Positions 8,030-16,538 of a DNA stretch of 64,000 nt are shown one piece after another. The notes beneath the pieces were generated by a model that was not told the origin of the DNA, searched no databases, and saw only the letters and a program-made list of their open reading frames with translations. The position numbers were made by a program, and so were the translations under genes. Source of the DNA: Rhizobium favelukesii (GTDB taxonomy: Bacteria; Pseudomonadota; Alphaproteobacteria; Rhizobiales; Rhizobiaceae); assembly GCF_000577275.2 (NCBI RefSeq), contig NZ_HG916852.1:4040001-4104000 (forward strand), given 5' to 3'. The stretch's first letter is position 1; the number at the start of each line of letters is the position of its first letter.

Positions 8030-9856
8030 TCAGAGCGCGGGTGCGGGTGCGTTTGGCGCTTTTGCCACGACCTTCACTTCCGGCTTCGCATGCAGAGCTT
8101 CCAGATGCAGCACGCGGGGCTTGAAAGTGTCGACGAAGGCGTCCGAGCGACCGATGTAGATCATCGTGGTGTCAGGCATCGAAGCCAGGACGTCCATCAT
8201 CGATGATTGCCATTCCGGCTCCATGCCTTCCAGCACTTCGTCGAACACGATCCATTTCGGTCGTACGAGAAGCAGGCGAGCAAAACCGATCGCGCGCTGC
8301 TCGTCGGAATCGAGCAGCTTGTCCCACCGGGCCCGGGTATCGAGCCGGGAAACCAGATGGTGGAGGCCTGCCTTCTCCAGTGCTGCCACAACGTCGGCAT
8401 TCTGATAGGTGTCCGCAGACTCGGGAAACGCCAGCGCTTCGCGGAGCGAACCCCCGGGGATGTAGGCCGATTGCGCGACGAAAAGCATGTCGTCCGTGGG
8501 CGGCAAGCCGATCTTACCGCCCCCGCATGGCCAAAGCTCGGAGAGTGCAAGGAAGAGCAGTTTGCGGTTCACGTTGTGATCGCCGTTGATCATGACCTTT
8601 TCGCCGGCCTTGATCGTCACGGCGCCTTCGTGGACGCGGAACCCGCCGCACTGGTCGATCTCTTCGCCAATCTTAGAAGCGATCCGTACATGGTCCAGCG
8701 TCAGTGTTCCAGGCGGGTTGCGCTCGTAGCTAATCGTGCCCCTGAGATTGATCTCGTCGCTCATGGTGGTGAGCGCTTGACGAAAATCGGTGACACGCAT
8801 CAGTGTGGCGCGCCATTCGGCAATGGGACCGAAGTTCGCCACATACCAGCGAAGGGCCGTGTTGACCTGGTTGAAAGCACCGACCGATACCATCAGCTCG
8901 CCAAACGTCAGGCCGCCGGAGAAGTATGCCGGTGCGGCTACAATGATCGGGATGACCACGACAAGCCAGCCGTAGCCGGCTGACACCCAGGTGAGGTTGA
9001 CGTTGGCCATCGCCACCCGCTTGATGACGGCGAGCACCGCGCTGATGTCGGTATTGATACGCTGCTGCTCATTCTCCTCGCCGCGCGCCACCGTGATCGC
9101 CGGCATGTTCTCGTTGGCATGCATCAGCGCAAAGCGAAGTTCCGCCTCCTTCGAGAAACGATCCGCATTGAGCTTCACAAGCTTGCGGCCTACCAGCTGG
9201 CTGAGAATCGATGCGGACGCCGCATAGAAGATTGCGGCCCAAACCATATAGCCCGGAATGGAGAAGGCATAGGTGCCGAAACGGAAGATAAAGCCGCTGG
9301 ACAATTCCCATAGCACGCCGATGAAACTGATCAGCAAGATCGTCGCCTGCACCAGCCCGATCATCAGGGTCGTCGTGCTTTCCGCGAGGTTGCGGGCATC
9401 TTCGTGTAGGCGCTGATCGGGATTGACGCCGATGAGGCCGCTGGCCGAAAGCCGCAGCGCACGCTTGCGCTGGAGCCATTGGTTGACGAGATCGCGCGTC
9501 AGACCTTCGCGCATGTAGAGCGCGGTCATCTGGTTCAGCCAGGCCTGCACGACGTTGAGCAAGAGCAGCATGCCCGCGATCAGCGCGAAGACCTTCAGCT
9601 GATGAAAGAACCCATGCAAATCGCGCCGAGCGATGCTGTCGTAAAAGGGCGCGTTCCACTGGTTGAGGATGACGGTCGCATAGGCGGTGGCGAGAATGAT
9701 GGCGATCAGCGCCGTTGCGATCAGCAAGACCCTTCCGCGCACGGGTGAATGCCAGAAAGCCGAGAACATGACCTTCAAGCGATAGCCCAGGCTCAGATCG
9801 TATCCTACTCTGTCTTGCCCTTGAATGCTTGGCCTGCCTTCGAGGTCATCTGCCAT
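8030..9856 (-). CDS. SbmA/BacA-like ABC transporter with fused, degenerate ATPase domain
   Basis: A 608-residue protein with an SbmA/BacA-type membrane domain (about residues 30-350: NQWNAPFYDSIARRD, several helices, then NADRFSKEAELRFALMH). An ABC-type domain follows from about residue 390. SbmA/BacA relatives carry peptides or very-long-chain lipid intermediates across the inner membrane, and BacA matters in legume symbiosis. The Walker A position reads GDHNVNRKLL (about 422-431) instead of GxxGxGKS/T, and the signature reads SDEQRAIGFARLL. Walker B (IVFDEV) has its D and E. ATP use is therefore doubtful and coupling may be to proton flow, as in SbmA. Confidence 0.87.
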   Translation of the reverse strand: MADDLEGRPSIQGQDRVGYDLSLGYRLKVMFSAFWHSPVRGRVLLIATALIAIILATAYATVILNQWNAPFYDSIARRDLHGFFHQLKVFALIAGMLLLLNVVQAWLNQMTALYMREGLTRDLVNQWLQRKRALRLSASGLIGVNPDQRLHEDARNLAESTTTLMIGLVQATILLISFIGVLWELSSGFIFRFGTYAFSIPGYMVWAAIFYAASASILSQLVGRKLVKLNADRFSKEAELRFALMHANENMPAITVARGEENEQQRINTDISAVLAVIKRVAMANVNLTWVSAGYGWLVVVIPIIVAAPAYFSGGLTFGELMVSVGAFNQVNTALRWYVANFGPIAEWRATLMRVTDFRQALTTMSDEINLRGTISYERNPPGTLTLDHVRIASKIGEEIDQCGGFRVHEGAVTIKAGEKVMINGDHNVNRKLLFLALSELWPCGGGKIGLPPTDDMLFVAQSAYIPGGSLREALAFPESADTYQNADVVAALEKAGLHHLVSRLDTRARWDKLLDSDEQRAIGFARLLLVRPKWIVFDEVLEGMEPEWQSSMMDVLASMPDTTMIYIGRSDAFVDTFKPRVLHLEALHAKPEVKVVAKAPNAPAPAL

Positions 9857-10009
9857 TACGCGTCCCTAGCCGTCATTCTACTTCAATAAACATCGTGATT
9901 CGTTGTGTCCACCAACAGATTCTAGCAGTCATTAACGTGGGAGTGACTTCGCATCGACCCCTCCGTTCGTTTGGGCAATTGATTCGCAGGTCGACTAACG
10001 CTATTTAGA

Positions 10010-10070
10010 ACGCTCCGTGGTGATTTGGCCGGCCGGCTTGCAGCCACGTTAAAGAAGTCGCTAAAGGGCC
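10010..10070 (+). promoter_or_regulatory. SAM-II riboswitch
   Basis: The leader upstream of metA matches the alphaproteobacterial SAM-II (metA) motif. The P1 stem is CGTGG (10016-10020) pairing with CCACG (10044-10048). The conserved TGATTT follows the first strand, and the loop contains GGCTTGCAGCCACGTTAAAG. The 3' pseudoknot strand includes GTCGCTAAAGGG (ending at 10068). It ends about 50 bases before the metA start codon. S-adenosylmethionine binding should lower translation of metA, closing a feedback loop on methionine synthesis. Confidence 0.93.
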
Positions 10071-10119
10071 GCGTGCGGACCGATAGCGATGTATTCGTTG
10101 TTTTGATCGAGTGACCGCA

Positions 10120-11043
10120 ATGCCCATCAAGATCCCCGATACCTTGCCTGCATTTGAAACCCTGGTTCAGGAAGGCGTGCGCGTGATGACCGAGACGGTG
10201 GCTATCCGTCAGGACATCCGACCGCTGCAGATCGGGCTTCTCAACCTCATGCCGAACAAGATCAAGACGGAATTGCAGATGGCCCGCCTGGTCGGCGCGT
10301 CTCCACTGCAGGTGGAGCTTTCGCTCATCCGCGTGGGTAACCACAAAGCAAAGAACACCTCGGAAGACCATCTTCTCGCCTTCTACCAGACGTGGGAGGA
10401 AGTGAAGCACCGCAAGTTCGATGGCTTCATCACTACCGGCGCGCCGATCGAGACGCTGCCCTACGAGGACGTGAACTATTGGCGCGAAATGCAGCAGATT
10501 TTCGACTGGACGGAAACCAACGTCCATTCGTCGATGAACGTCTGCTGGGGCGCGATGGCCGCGATCTATCATTTCCACGGTGTTGCGAAGTATGAGCTCA
10601 AGGAGAAGGCCTTCGGCGTCTACCGGCACCGGAACCTGAAGCCGTCATCCGTTTACCTGAACGGTTTCTCGGACAATTTCGAAGTGCCGGTGTCGCGCTG
10701 GACCGAAGTCCGCCGCGGCGACATCGAAAAGTCGGAAAGCCTTGAGATCCTGATGGAATCCAACGAAATGGGCGTCTGCCTCGTGCATGAGCGGAAGGGC
10801 AAGCGGCTCTATATGTTCAATCATGTGGAATATGATTCAACGTCGCTTTCCGACGAATATTTCCGCGACGTGAATGCCGGCGTTCCGATCAAGATGCCGC
10901 ACAACTACTTCCCGCACAACGATCCGTCGCTGACGCCGCAAAACCGCTGGCGCAGCCACGCGCACCTGTTGTTCGGCAACTGGATCAACGAGATCTACCA
11001 GACCACGCCGTACGATCTCAACGATATCGGCAAGAGCGACTGA
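10120..11043 (+). CDS. metA: Homoserine O-acyltransferase MetA, probably acetyl-CoA dependent
   Basis: First committed step of methionine synthesis: acylation of homoserine. The 307-residue product aligns with E. coli MetA from [11 protein letters not shown] onward, so the ATG at 10120 is preferred over a GTG three codons earlier. Catalytic Cys142 (NVCWGAM), His235 and Glu237 (FNHVEYDS) are all present at the family positions. Residue 111 is Glu (TGAPIET), where succinyl-CoA-using E. coli MetA has Gly. In studied MetA proteins, Glu111 goes with acetyl-CoA. The product is therefore probably O-acetylhomoserine despite the usual succinyltransferase label. It is under a SAM-II riboswitch and followed by a terminator. 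Confidence 0.95.
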   Translation: MPIKIPDTLPAFETLVQEGVRVMTETVAIRQDIRPLQIGLLNLMPNKIKTELQMARLVGASPLQVELSLIRVGNHKAKNTSEDHLLAFYQTWEEVKHRKFDGFITTGAPIETLPYEDVNYWREMQQIFDWTETNVHSSMNVCWGAMAAIYHFHGVAKYELKEKAFGVYRHRNLKPSSVYLNGFSDNFEVPVSRWTEVRRGDIEKSESLEILMESNEMGVCLVHERKGKRLYMFNHVEYDSTSLSDEYFRDVNAGVPIKMPHNYFPHNDPSLTPQNRWRSHAHLLFGNWINEIYQTTPYDLNDIGKSD

Positions 11044-11053
11044 CACGAGCAAC

Positions 11054-11105
11054 GCCAGGCCACTGGGCGGAGCGTGTCCCCGGCCTGGCAGCGTTTCTTT
11101 TTTGC
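11054..11105 (+). terminator. Rho-independent terminator of metA
   Basis: Inverted repeat GCCAGGCC (11054-11061) and GGCCTGGC (11082-11089), extended by one or two pairs, is followed by a T-rich run (TTTCTTTTTT) ending near 11103. It lies 10 bases after the metA stop. Confidence 0.8.
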
Positions 11106-11179
11106 GGCACACCGTTGCGGTTTGCGGCAAATGGGGGCAGGTTCGCTGCCTCACTCGAAGATAGATCTGGACGGTCGTT

Positions 11180-12202
11180 ATGGCGGAATTGTTGAAACGG
11201 GAAGTTTTTGGGCAAACCAAGTCGGGAGAAACTGTCTATCGGATCGAGATCAAAGGTGGCGGGCTAACAGCCAAGATCATCACCTGGGGTGCCGTCATTC
11301 AGGATCTCCGCCTCGACGACCACGATGCCCCGCTTCTGCTCGGCTTCGACGATTTCGACAGCTACCCCGCTCACTCCTCCTACTTTGGCGCAACGCCCGG
11401 GCGCTGCGCAAACCGCATCGGCGGCGGCAGGTTCACGCTGGATGGCAAGAACTATCAGCTCGATCTCAACGAGAAGGGCGTGACCCATCTTCATGGCGGC
11501 AGCGACAACATCGCCAAGCAGAACTGGACAATCGTCGAGCATGATGTCGACCGCGTTGTGCTGAAGATCGTCGATCCGGACGGCCGCGCCGGCTATCCGG
11601 GCAACTGCACCATCCAGGCAACCTACTGGGTGCATGGCAACGGCGAATTCTCCGTCGTCTACGAATCGACCAGTGATCAGCCGACGATCGCCAACGTTTG
11701 CCAGCATGCCTATTTCAACCTCGACGGCCGCGACGATGCGCTCGGCCACGACATCATGATCGCAGCCGACGGCTACCTCGTCACCGATGAACTGCAGGTC
11801 CCGACGGGTGAGATCCGACCCGTCGCCGGAACTGTCTTCGACTTCCGCGAGATGTCGCCGATGAAGCGGTTCGACGGCAGCGAGCAGGCGCTCTACGATC
11901 ACAATTTCTGCCTTTCCGACGACCGGACCGCCAAGCGGTCCGTCGCGCTTGCCCGCAGCCTGAACTCGGGCGTTTCGCTGGAAGTACGCACCACGGAGCC
12001 CGGCGTCCAGTTCTATGCCGCCTTCAAGCTCAACGTGCCTGTGCCCGGCCTCGGCGGACGCAAGTATGGTCCGTTCGCCGGCTTCTGCCTGGAAACGCAG
12101 ATCTGGCCTGATGCAATCAATCACGAGGGATTTCCGGACGCCGTTCTGCGCCCGGGCGAAGTCCTGCGTCAGGAAACGGACTACGTTTTCACGAAGAGTT
12201 GA
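11180..12202 (+). CDS. galM: Aldose 1-epimerase (mutarotase)
   Basis: Interconverts alpha and beta anomers of aldoses such as galactose and glucose. The 340-residue product has the galactose-mutarotase fold markers: GATPGRCANRI near residue 74, GVTHLHGG, the catalytic histidine region CQHAYFNL (about residue 176), and the catalytic glutamate in GFCLETQIWPDA (about residue 306). There is no signal peptide, so it is cytoplasmic. It stands alone between two terminators, just before the amino-sugar operon, which it does not appear to share. Confidence 0.94.
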   Translation: MAELLKREVFGQTKSGETVYRIEIKGGGLTAKIITWGAVIQDLRLDDHDAPLLLGFDDFDSYPAHSSYFGATPGRCANRIGGGRFTLDGKNYQLDLNEKGVTHLHGGSDNIAKQNWTIVEHDVDRVVLKIVDPDGRAGYPGNCTIQATYWVHGNGEFSVVYESTSDQPTIANVCQHAYFNLDGRDDALGHDIMIAADGYLVTDELQVPTGEIRPVAGTVFDFREMSPMKRFDGSEQALYDHNFCLSDDRTAKRSVALARSLNSGVSLEVRTTEPGVQFYAAFKLNVPVPGLGGRKYGPFAGFCLETQIWPDAINHEGFPDAVLRPGEVLRQETDYVFTKS

Positions 12203-12231
12203 CGCTCTGATCTTGTGCTCGAATGAACAAA

Positions 12232-12264
12232 CCCTCGCAGGCCGCCTGCGAGGGTTTTTCTTTT
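12232..12264 (+). terminator. Rho-independent terminator of galM
   Basis: An 11-base arm CCCTCGCAGGC (12232-12242) is followed by GCCTGCGAGGG (12244-12254), then TTTTTCTTTTT. It separates galM from the downstream GntR-led operon. Confidence 0.88.
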
Positions 12265-12288
12265 TGGAGTTATTTCCCGCTTGCGATT

Positions 12289-12328
12289 GGTTCTAAATAG
12301 GTTCTATTACTGGAACATGGATAGAACC
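12289..12328. promoter_or_regulatory. Candidate GntR operator overlapping the regulator start codon
   Basis: The element contains GGTTCTAA (12289-12296), GGTTCTAT (12300-12307) and ATAGAACC (12321-12328). The last two form a perfect 8-base inverted repeat with a 13-base spacer. The likely ATG (12317-12319) of the GntR gene lies inside the repeat. GntR/HutC-type regulators of N-acetylglucosamine genes bind palindromes of the ACTGGTCTAGACCAGT style, which these half-sites resemble. The inference is autoregulation of the whole operon. Confidence 0.6.
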
Positions 12329-13090
12329 AGTTTGATAGCCGAGCTGAACAGCCGTGGTCTGCGCGACGAGGCGTTGACGGGACCGCTTTACAAGCGGCTG
12401 GCGCAGGCCTTGACTGGCCTGGTTCAGGAAGGATTGCTGAAGCCTGGAACGGCACTCCCCGGCGAGCGCGATATGGCCGAAGCGCTGAAGGTCGGACGCG
12501 TGACTGTTCGAACCGCCTATCGTGACCTGATGAACGCTGGCACGCTCGAGTCTCGGCACGGGAGCGGCACCTTCGTTTCCAGCAAGGTCGAACGCATGGA
12601 ACAATCGCTGTGGCGGCTCTCTTCGTTCTCCGCCGACATGCGCTTGCGCGGTCGCGCCCCTGCCGCAAGGATCTTGTCTCGGACGGTCAATACGCCATCT
12701 CCTGAGGAGGCGTTCCTGCTTGGCCTCGGCCTTGATGAACCCGTCCTTCGCCTCGATCGTCTGCGTCTTGCCGACGGGCTGCCGCTTGCGATCGAACGCG
12801 CTGTCGTGCCGATAAAATTCCTTGGAGAAAATGGTGGTGGAGAGGGATCTCTTTACGAAGCACTCGCGGCAAACGGCCACCGGCCCGTTCGGGCGCTGCA
12901 GAGATTGACGGCGGTCACGCTCGATCCATCATCGGCCGCCGCGCTGCACGTGAATGCCGGCGCGCCCGCGCTACTGATTGAACGCGTCTCGCGCCTGGAA
13001 GACCAGCGTGTCGTCGAATACACCCGCTCCCACTATCGTGGCGATGCATATGATTTTGTTGCGGAATTGAGAATTGGAGATGACCTATGA
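12317..13090 (+). CDS. GntR-family (HutC-type) regulator of amino-sugar use
   Basis: A 257-residue protein with an N-terminal winged helix (LYKRLAQALTGLVQEGLL, then LPGERDMAEALKVGRVTVRTAYRDL, then SRHGSGTFV as the wing). A UTRA-type ligand domain follows from about residue 100. UTRA domains of the DasR/NagR/NagQ group sense glucosamine-6-phosphate or N-acetylglucosamine-6-phosphate, which fits the downstream genes. The ATG at 12317 is used; it has little Shine-Dalgarno and sits in a candidate operator. A TTG at 12281 is an alternative. The stop overlaps the next start (ATGA), so the operon is tightly coupled. Confidence 0.9.
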   Translation: MDRTSLIAELNSRGLRDEALTGPLYKRLAQALTGLVQEGLLKPGTALPGERDMAEALKVGRVTVRTAYRDLMNAGTLESRHGSGTFVSSKVERMEQSLWRLSSFSADMRLRGRAPAARILSRTVNTPSPEEAFLLGLGLDEPVLRLDRLRLADGLPLAIERAVVPIKFLGENGGGEGSLYEALAANGHRPVRALQRLTAVTLDPSSAAALHVNAGAPALLIERVSRLEDQRVVEYTRSHYRGDAYDFVAELRIGDDL

Positions 13091-14118
13091 GTGAAAGCCA
13101 GTCGCTAATGTTGCAGGAAGCCGGCCAATCGCCGGAGGTCGTCGCAACCTTGCTTCAGAAAGAAAAGTCCGCCTTCGATGAAATCGCGAAGCTGTTTGCA
13201 TCGGGCGCTCCGACCGTGGTGACGACGGCAGCGCGCGGGTCGTCGGACCATGCCGCGACCTTCTTCAAATACCTGTTCGAGATCACCTGTGGCGTGCCGG
13301 TCGCATCGCTTGGCCCATCGATCGCGTCGGTCTATGGTGCGTCTCTGCATCTGAAGGGGGGCATCCACTTCACGGTGTCGCAATCCGGCGCAAGCCCCGA
13401 CATCATTGCCCTGCAGGATGCGGCAAAGCATGGCGGCGCAACGACGATCGCCGTCGTCAACGTCACCGACAGCCCGCTCGCCAAGCAGGCCGACATCGTT
13501 CTCGGCCTCAATGCTGGCCCGGAGAAGAGCGTGGCAGCGACCAAGTCCTTCATCGCCTCGGTCGCCGCGCTTTCCGGTGTCACGGCTGCCATCAGCGGCA
13601 AGCGCGATCTGCATGCCTCCTTGGAAAAGCTGCCGGAAGCCCTCCAGGCGACCAGTGGGATCGATACGAAGGCAGCAGAGGACGTTCTTTTCGACGCCAG
13701 CTCACTTTATACGGCCGGTCGCGGCCCCGCTTTCGCCATTGCGCTCGAGGCAGCATTGAAAGCCAAGGAGACGGCCAGCTTGCACGCGGAAGCCTTCTCG
13801 CTTGCCGAACTGATGCATGGGCCGATGCGTCTTGTTCAGCCGGGCTTCCCGATCGTCGCCTTCACGCCTGATGATCCGGCATTCAGCAACAACGTCCAAG
13901 CACTTGAGCGGCTGCGGAAGCTCGGCGCAACCACCGTGCCGTTCTCGGGCCAGCCGGTCTCCGGCATCAATTTGCAGGTGCCGACGACGGGCAGCGGTCT
14001 GCTCGACCCGCTCGTTTCGCTGCTCGTCTACTATCGGCTGATCGAGTCAGTCACGCGTCGCAAGGGCTTCGACCCGGACAAGCCGGCCAATCTGCTCAAG
14101 GTCACGGAGACGATGTGA
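13087..14118 (+). CDS. SIS-domain glucosamine-6-phosphate deaminase, NagB-II type
   Basis: A 343-residue protein with two sugar-isomerase (SIS) domains and no glutaminase domain, so it is not GlmS. The first SIS domain has TAARGSSDHAATFFKY and FTVSQSGASPD. The second has AGRGPAFAIALEAALKAKET and AEAFSLAELMHGPMRL, as in GlmS and NagB-II. Placed between a GntR regulator and nagA, it is best read as the deaminase that turns glucosamine-6-phosphate into fructose-6-phosphate and ammonia. It starts inside the regulator's stop codon and itself overlaps nagA (TGATG). Confidence 0.85.
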   Translation: MSESQSLMLQEAGQSPEVVATLLQKEKSAFDEIAKLFASGAPTVVTTAARGSSDHAATFFKYLFEITCGVPVASLGPSIASVYGASLHLKGGIHFTVSQSGASPDIIALQDAAKHGGATTIAVVNVTDSPLAKQADIVLGLNAGPEKSVAATKSFIASVAALSGVTAAISGKRDLHASLEKLPEALQATSGIDTKAAEDVLFDASSLYTAGRGPAFAIALEAALKAKETASLHAEAFSLAELMHGPMRLVQPGFPIVAFTPDDPAFSNNVQALERLRKLGATTVPFSGQPVSGINLQVPTTGSGLLDPLVSLLVYYRLIESVTRRKGFDPDKPANLLKVTETM

Positions 14119-15269
14119 TGGTTCGCAAGATCTTCTCCGGCGCCCGGATCTTCGACGGCCAACGCTTCCACGACGATAAGGCACTCATTGTGTCGGACGG
14201 GCGCGTTGAGGCCATTGCGACGGCAAGCGAACTGCCCGACGGCGAGCACACGCGGTTCGAAGGCGGCGTTCTTTCGGCAGGCTTCATCGATGCGCAGGTA
14301 AATGGGGGTGGCGGGCGAATGCTCAACGACGAGCCCTCTGCAGCCTCCATGTACATGATTGCCGACGGTCATCGGCCCTATGGCACGACTGCGCTGCTGC
14401 CGACGCTGATCACCGATACGGCGGACGCGACGGAGGCGGCGATCGAGGCGGCCAAGGAAGCCGTCAAGACGAATCGCGGCGTGTCGGGTCTCCATCTTGA
14501 AGGCCCACATCTGGCGCCGGCCCGCAAGGGGGCACATCTTGCCGAACTCATGCGCCCCGTTGAAGGCAAGGACGTGACAGCCTTCATTGCGGCCAAGGAA
14601 GCAATCGGTACCTTGCTGGTAACGATGGCGGCCGAGCAAGTAACCTCAAAACAGGTACGCGAACTCAGCGAAGCCGGCGTCACCATCAGCATTGGCCATT
14701 CCGATTGTTCCAGCGAGGTGGCGGAGGCTCGCTTCGACGCCGGCGCGCGAGGTGTCACCCATCTTTTCAACGCCATGAGCCAACTCGGCCACCGGGCACC
14801 CGGCCTCGTCGGTGCCGCCATCGATCATCCTTCGGTCTGGTGCGGCATCATTGCCGATGGCCATCATGTTGATCCGAAGGCGCTTCGAACCGCTCTTCGC
14901 GCCAAACGGGGTGAAGGCAGGCTCTTTTTCGTCACCGACGCGATGTCGCTGGTTGGATCGGAGCAAGACTCCTTCACGTTGAATGGCCGCACCGTCCGAC
15001 GCGAGAGAGGTGGCTTCTGCTCGAAGCTGGTTCTGTCCGACGGCACGCTTGCCGGCTCCGACGTGGATATGGCGTCGACTATCCGCTATGGCGTTACCTA
15101 TCTGGAACTGCCGCTCGCAGAGGCCCTTCGCATGGCGACGCTCTACCCGGCGCGCTTCCTGCGGCTTGAAGACCACGGCCACCTTTCGCCGGGTGCCCGA
15201 GCCGATCTGGTGCATCTGACCGATGCTCTCGAGGTCACTCGGACCTTCATCAGCGGCGAAGCGGCTTAG
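14118..15269 (+). CDS. nagA: N-acetylglucosamine-6-phosphate deacetylase
   Basis: Removes acetate from N-acetylglucosamine-6-phosphate. The 383-residue amidohydrolase-fold protein shows [12 protein letters not shown] near residue 56, [16 protein letters not shown] (metal-binding Glu-Gly-Pro motif), ISIGHSDC and [15 protein letters not shown] (metal ligands), and [10 protein letters not shown] with the catalytic aspartate. It overlaps the upstream SIS gene by one base and is followed 14 bases later by a second SIS gene. The N-terminal bidentate metal-site HxH of some amidohydrolases is not present, which is normal for NagA. Confidence 0.94.
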   Translation: MVRKIFSGARIFDGQRFHDDKALIVSDGRVEAIATASELPDGEHTRFEGGVLSAGFIDAQVNGGGGRMLNDEPSAASMYMIADGHRPYGTTALLPTLITDTADATEAAIEAAKEAVKTNRGVSGLHLEGPHLAPARKGAHLAELMRPVEGKDVTAFIAAKEAIGTLLVTMAAEQVTSKQVRELSEAGVTISIGHSDCSSEVAEARFDAGARGVTHLFNAMSQLGHRAPGLVGAAIDHPSVWCGIIADGHHVDPKALRTALRAKRGEGRLFFVTDAMSLVGSEQDSFTLNGRTVRRERGGFCSKLVLSDGTLAGSDVDMASTIRYGVTYLELPLAEALRMATLYPARFLRLEDHGHLSPGARADLVHLTDALEVTRTFISGEAA

Positions 15270-15283
15270 AAATCGAGGACGTG

Positions 15284-16012
15284 ATGACAGCGATCACCGA
15301 TGCTTACTTCTCCAATCTGATTGGCCGACTCGAGACTTTGAAGACGGAGCTCGCTGAGCCCATGGCTTTGGCGGCCAATGCGATCCTAGAAGCCGCACGC
15401 AATGACAAGCGGGTCTATGTGTTCGGCACCGGACACTCACATATGCTGGCAGAAGAGGTGCACTATCGGGCAGGTGGCCTCGCTTTCACCGTTCCGATTC
15501 TCGTTGGCTCCGCGATGCTGCACGAGGGCGCGGTGATCAGCTCCGTCTATGAGCGGACAGAAGGATTGGTGCGGCCGGTGCTGGAACGCTACGGCATGCA
15601 GCCGGGCGATGTCATCATCATCGCATCGAACTCCGGCGTGAACGCAGCGCCGATCGAAGCCGCCGATTATGGCCGCGAGATCGGCGCCAAGGTGATCGCG
15701 ATCACGTCTGTCTCCTATTCGAGTGCGGTCGCGAACGGCCGACGCCGCCTTGCGGACATCGCCGATGTCGTGTTGGACAACGGTCTTCCTCCCGGCGATG
15801 CAGTGATTGCGCTCCCAGGCACGGAGCTAAAAGTCGGCCCGGTTTCGACCGCAATCGGCGCGACGGTGCTCAACGCCATCTTCGCTGACGTCGCTTTGGA
15901 GCTGTCGAAAGGCGGCGACGCACCGATTTATCTCAGTGCCAATATGCCTGGCGCTGCCGCGGTGAATCAGCGACTGGTGACGAAATATCGGCCGCGCAAT
16001 CCTCATCTCTAA
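15284..16012 (+). CDS. SIS-domain sugar-phosphate-binding protein (UPF0309-like)
   Basis: A single SIS domain in 242 residues, with [21 protein letters not shown] near residue 43 and [25 protein letters not shown] near residue 108. The latter matches the phosphosugar-binding loop. UPF0309-type proteins sit in amino-sugar operons; the reaction is not established. It is the last gene of the GntR-led operon, starting 14 bases after nagA. A TGATG cluster gives an ATG at 15284 with a GTG one codon earlier. A strong hairpin follows the stop. Confidence 0.82.
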   Translation: MTAITDAYFSNLIGRLETLKTELAEPMALAANAILEAARNDKRVYVFGTGHSHMLAEEVHYRAGGLAFTVPILVGSAMLHEGAVISSVYERTEGLVRPVLERYGMQPGDVIIIASNSGVNAAPIEAADYGREIGAKVIAITSVSYSSAVANGRRRLADIADVVLDNGLPPGDAVIALPGTELKVGPVSTAIGATVLNAIFADVALELSKGGDAPIYLSANMPGAAAVNQRLVTKYRPRNPHL

Positions 16013-16014
16013 GA

Positions 16015-16051
16015 GCGACCGATTGTCAACGCCACGCTGACAGTCGGTCGC
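16015..16051 (+). terminator. Strong 3' hairpin after the amino-sugar operon
   Basis: A 14-base stem, GCGACCGATTGTCA (16015-16028) with TGACAGTCGGTCGC (16038-16051), has one G-T pair and a nine-base loop. It begins two bases after the operon's last stop codon. No T-run follows, so it is either a weak or factor-dependent terminator or an mRNA 3'-end stabiliser. Confidence 0.5.
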
Positions 16052-16149
16052 CAAAGTTCAATCTACCGGGCTGTGAGGGCGAGGCGCATATTTCTTTCAA
16101 GAACAGCGGCGGAGGCTAAGCCCCGCCAGACTTTGAAAGGAACGGTCGC

Positions 16150-16296
16150 ATGACTGAGATCATCTTGAATTCAGCGGTTGCCATCCTCATTGCGGCCGCC
16201 TTCGTAACCACAGCCACCGCCGCTCTTCGCGGCGAAGGCCGTGCAATGCAGAAGGTGCCGGTCAGGGCTAAAACAAAGCGCCACCCAAAGGGCTGA
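16150..16296 (+). CDS. Small membrane protein of unknown function, 48 residues
   Basis: A short frame starting ATG at 16150 with a well-placed AAAGGAA ribosome site about 8 bases upstream. The product has one hydrophobic helix (about residues 5-27, rich in Ala, Val and Ile) followed by a basic tail ending KTKRHPKG. That is consistent with a single-pass inner-membrane protein with a positively charged cytoplasmic end. No family is recognised. It lies in the gap between the amino-sugar operon and phbB, next to another short membrane-type frame. Confidence 0.5.
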   Translation: MTEIILNSAVAILIAAAFVTTATAALRGEGRAMQKVPVRAKTKRHPKG

Positions 16297-16385
16297 AAGA
16301 CAGCCAAATAATTCCTCAAATCGGCCCCAATATCGACACCAGGTTGAACGACCAATGCGTCGTGGGGAATTTGGAGTGCAGGGCA

Positions 16386-16538
16386 ATGACGAGAATTATC
16401 GGTGCGGCCGCAATGTTGACAATCGCCATGGCGGCCTATGCGGCATACTTGAATCCATACGATACGCGTAGCCAGCAAGGCCGCTATTCGCAGCAGATCG
16501 AGAGCCACGATAACGGCCTTACGGCGTCCATCCGCTAA
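16386..16538 (+). CDS. Small membrane or exported protein of unknown function, 50 residues
   Basis: A 50-residue frame with a basic start (MTRIIG), a hydrophobic segment (about residues 5-21) and a polar C-terminus (YDTRSQQGRYSQQIESHDNG). A GGAG lies 10-13 bases before the ATG at 16386. It overlaps the convergent phbB stop region by four bases. The hydrophobic segment could be an uncleaved signal anchor. No homologous family is recognised; coding status rests on composition and the ribosome site. Confidence 0.45.
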   Translation: MTRIIGAAAMLTIAMAAYAAYLNPYDTRSQQGRYSQQIESHDNGLTASIR

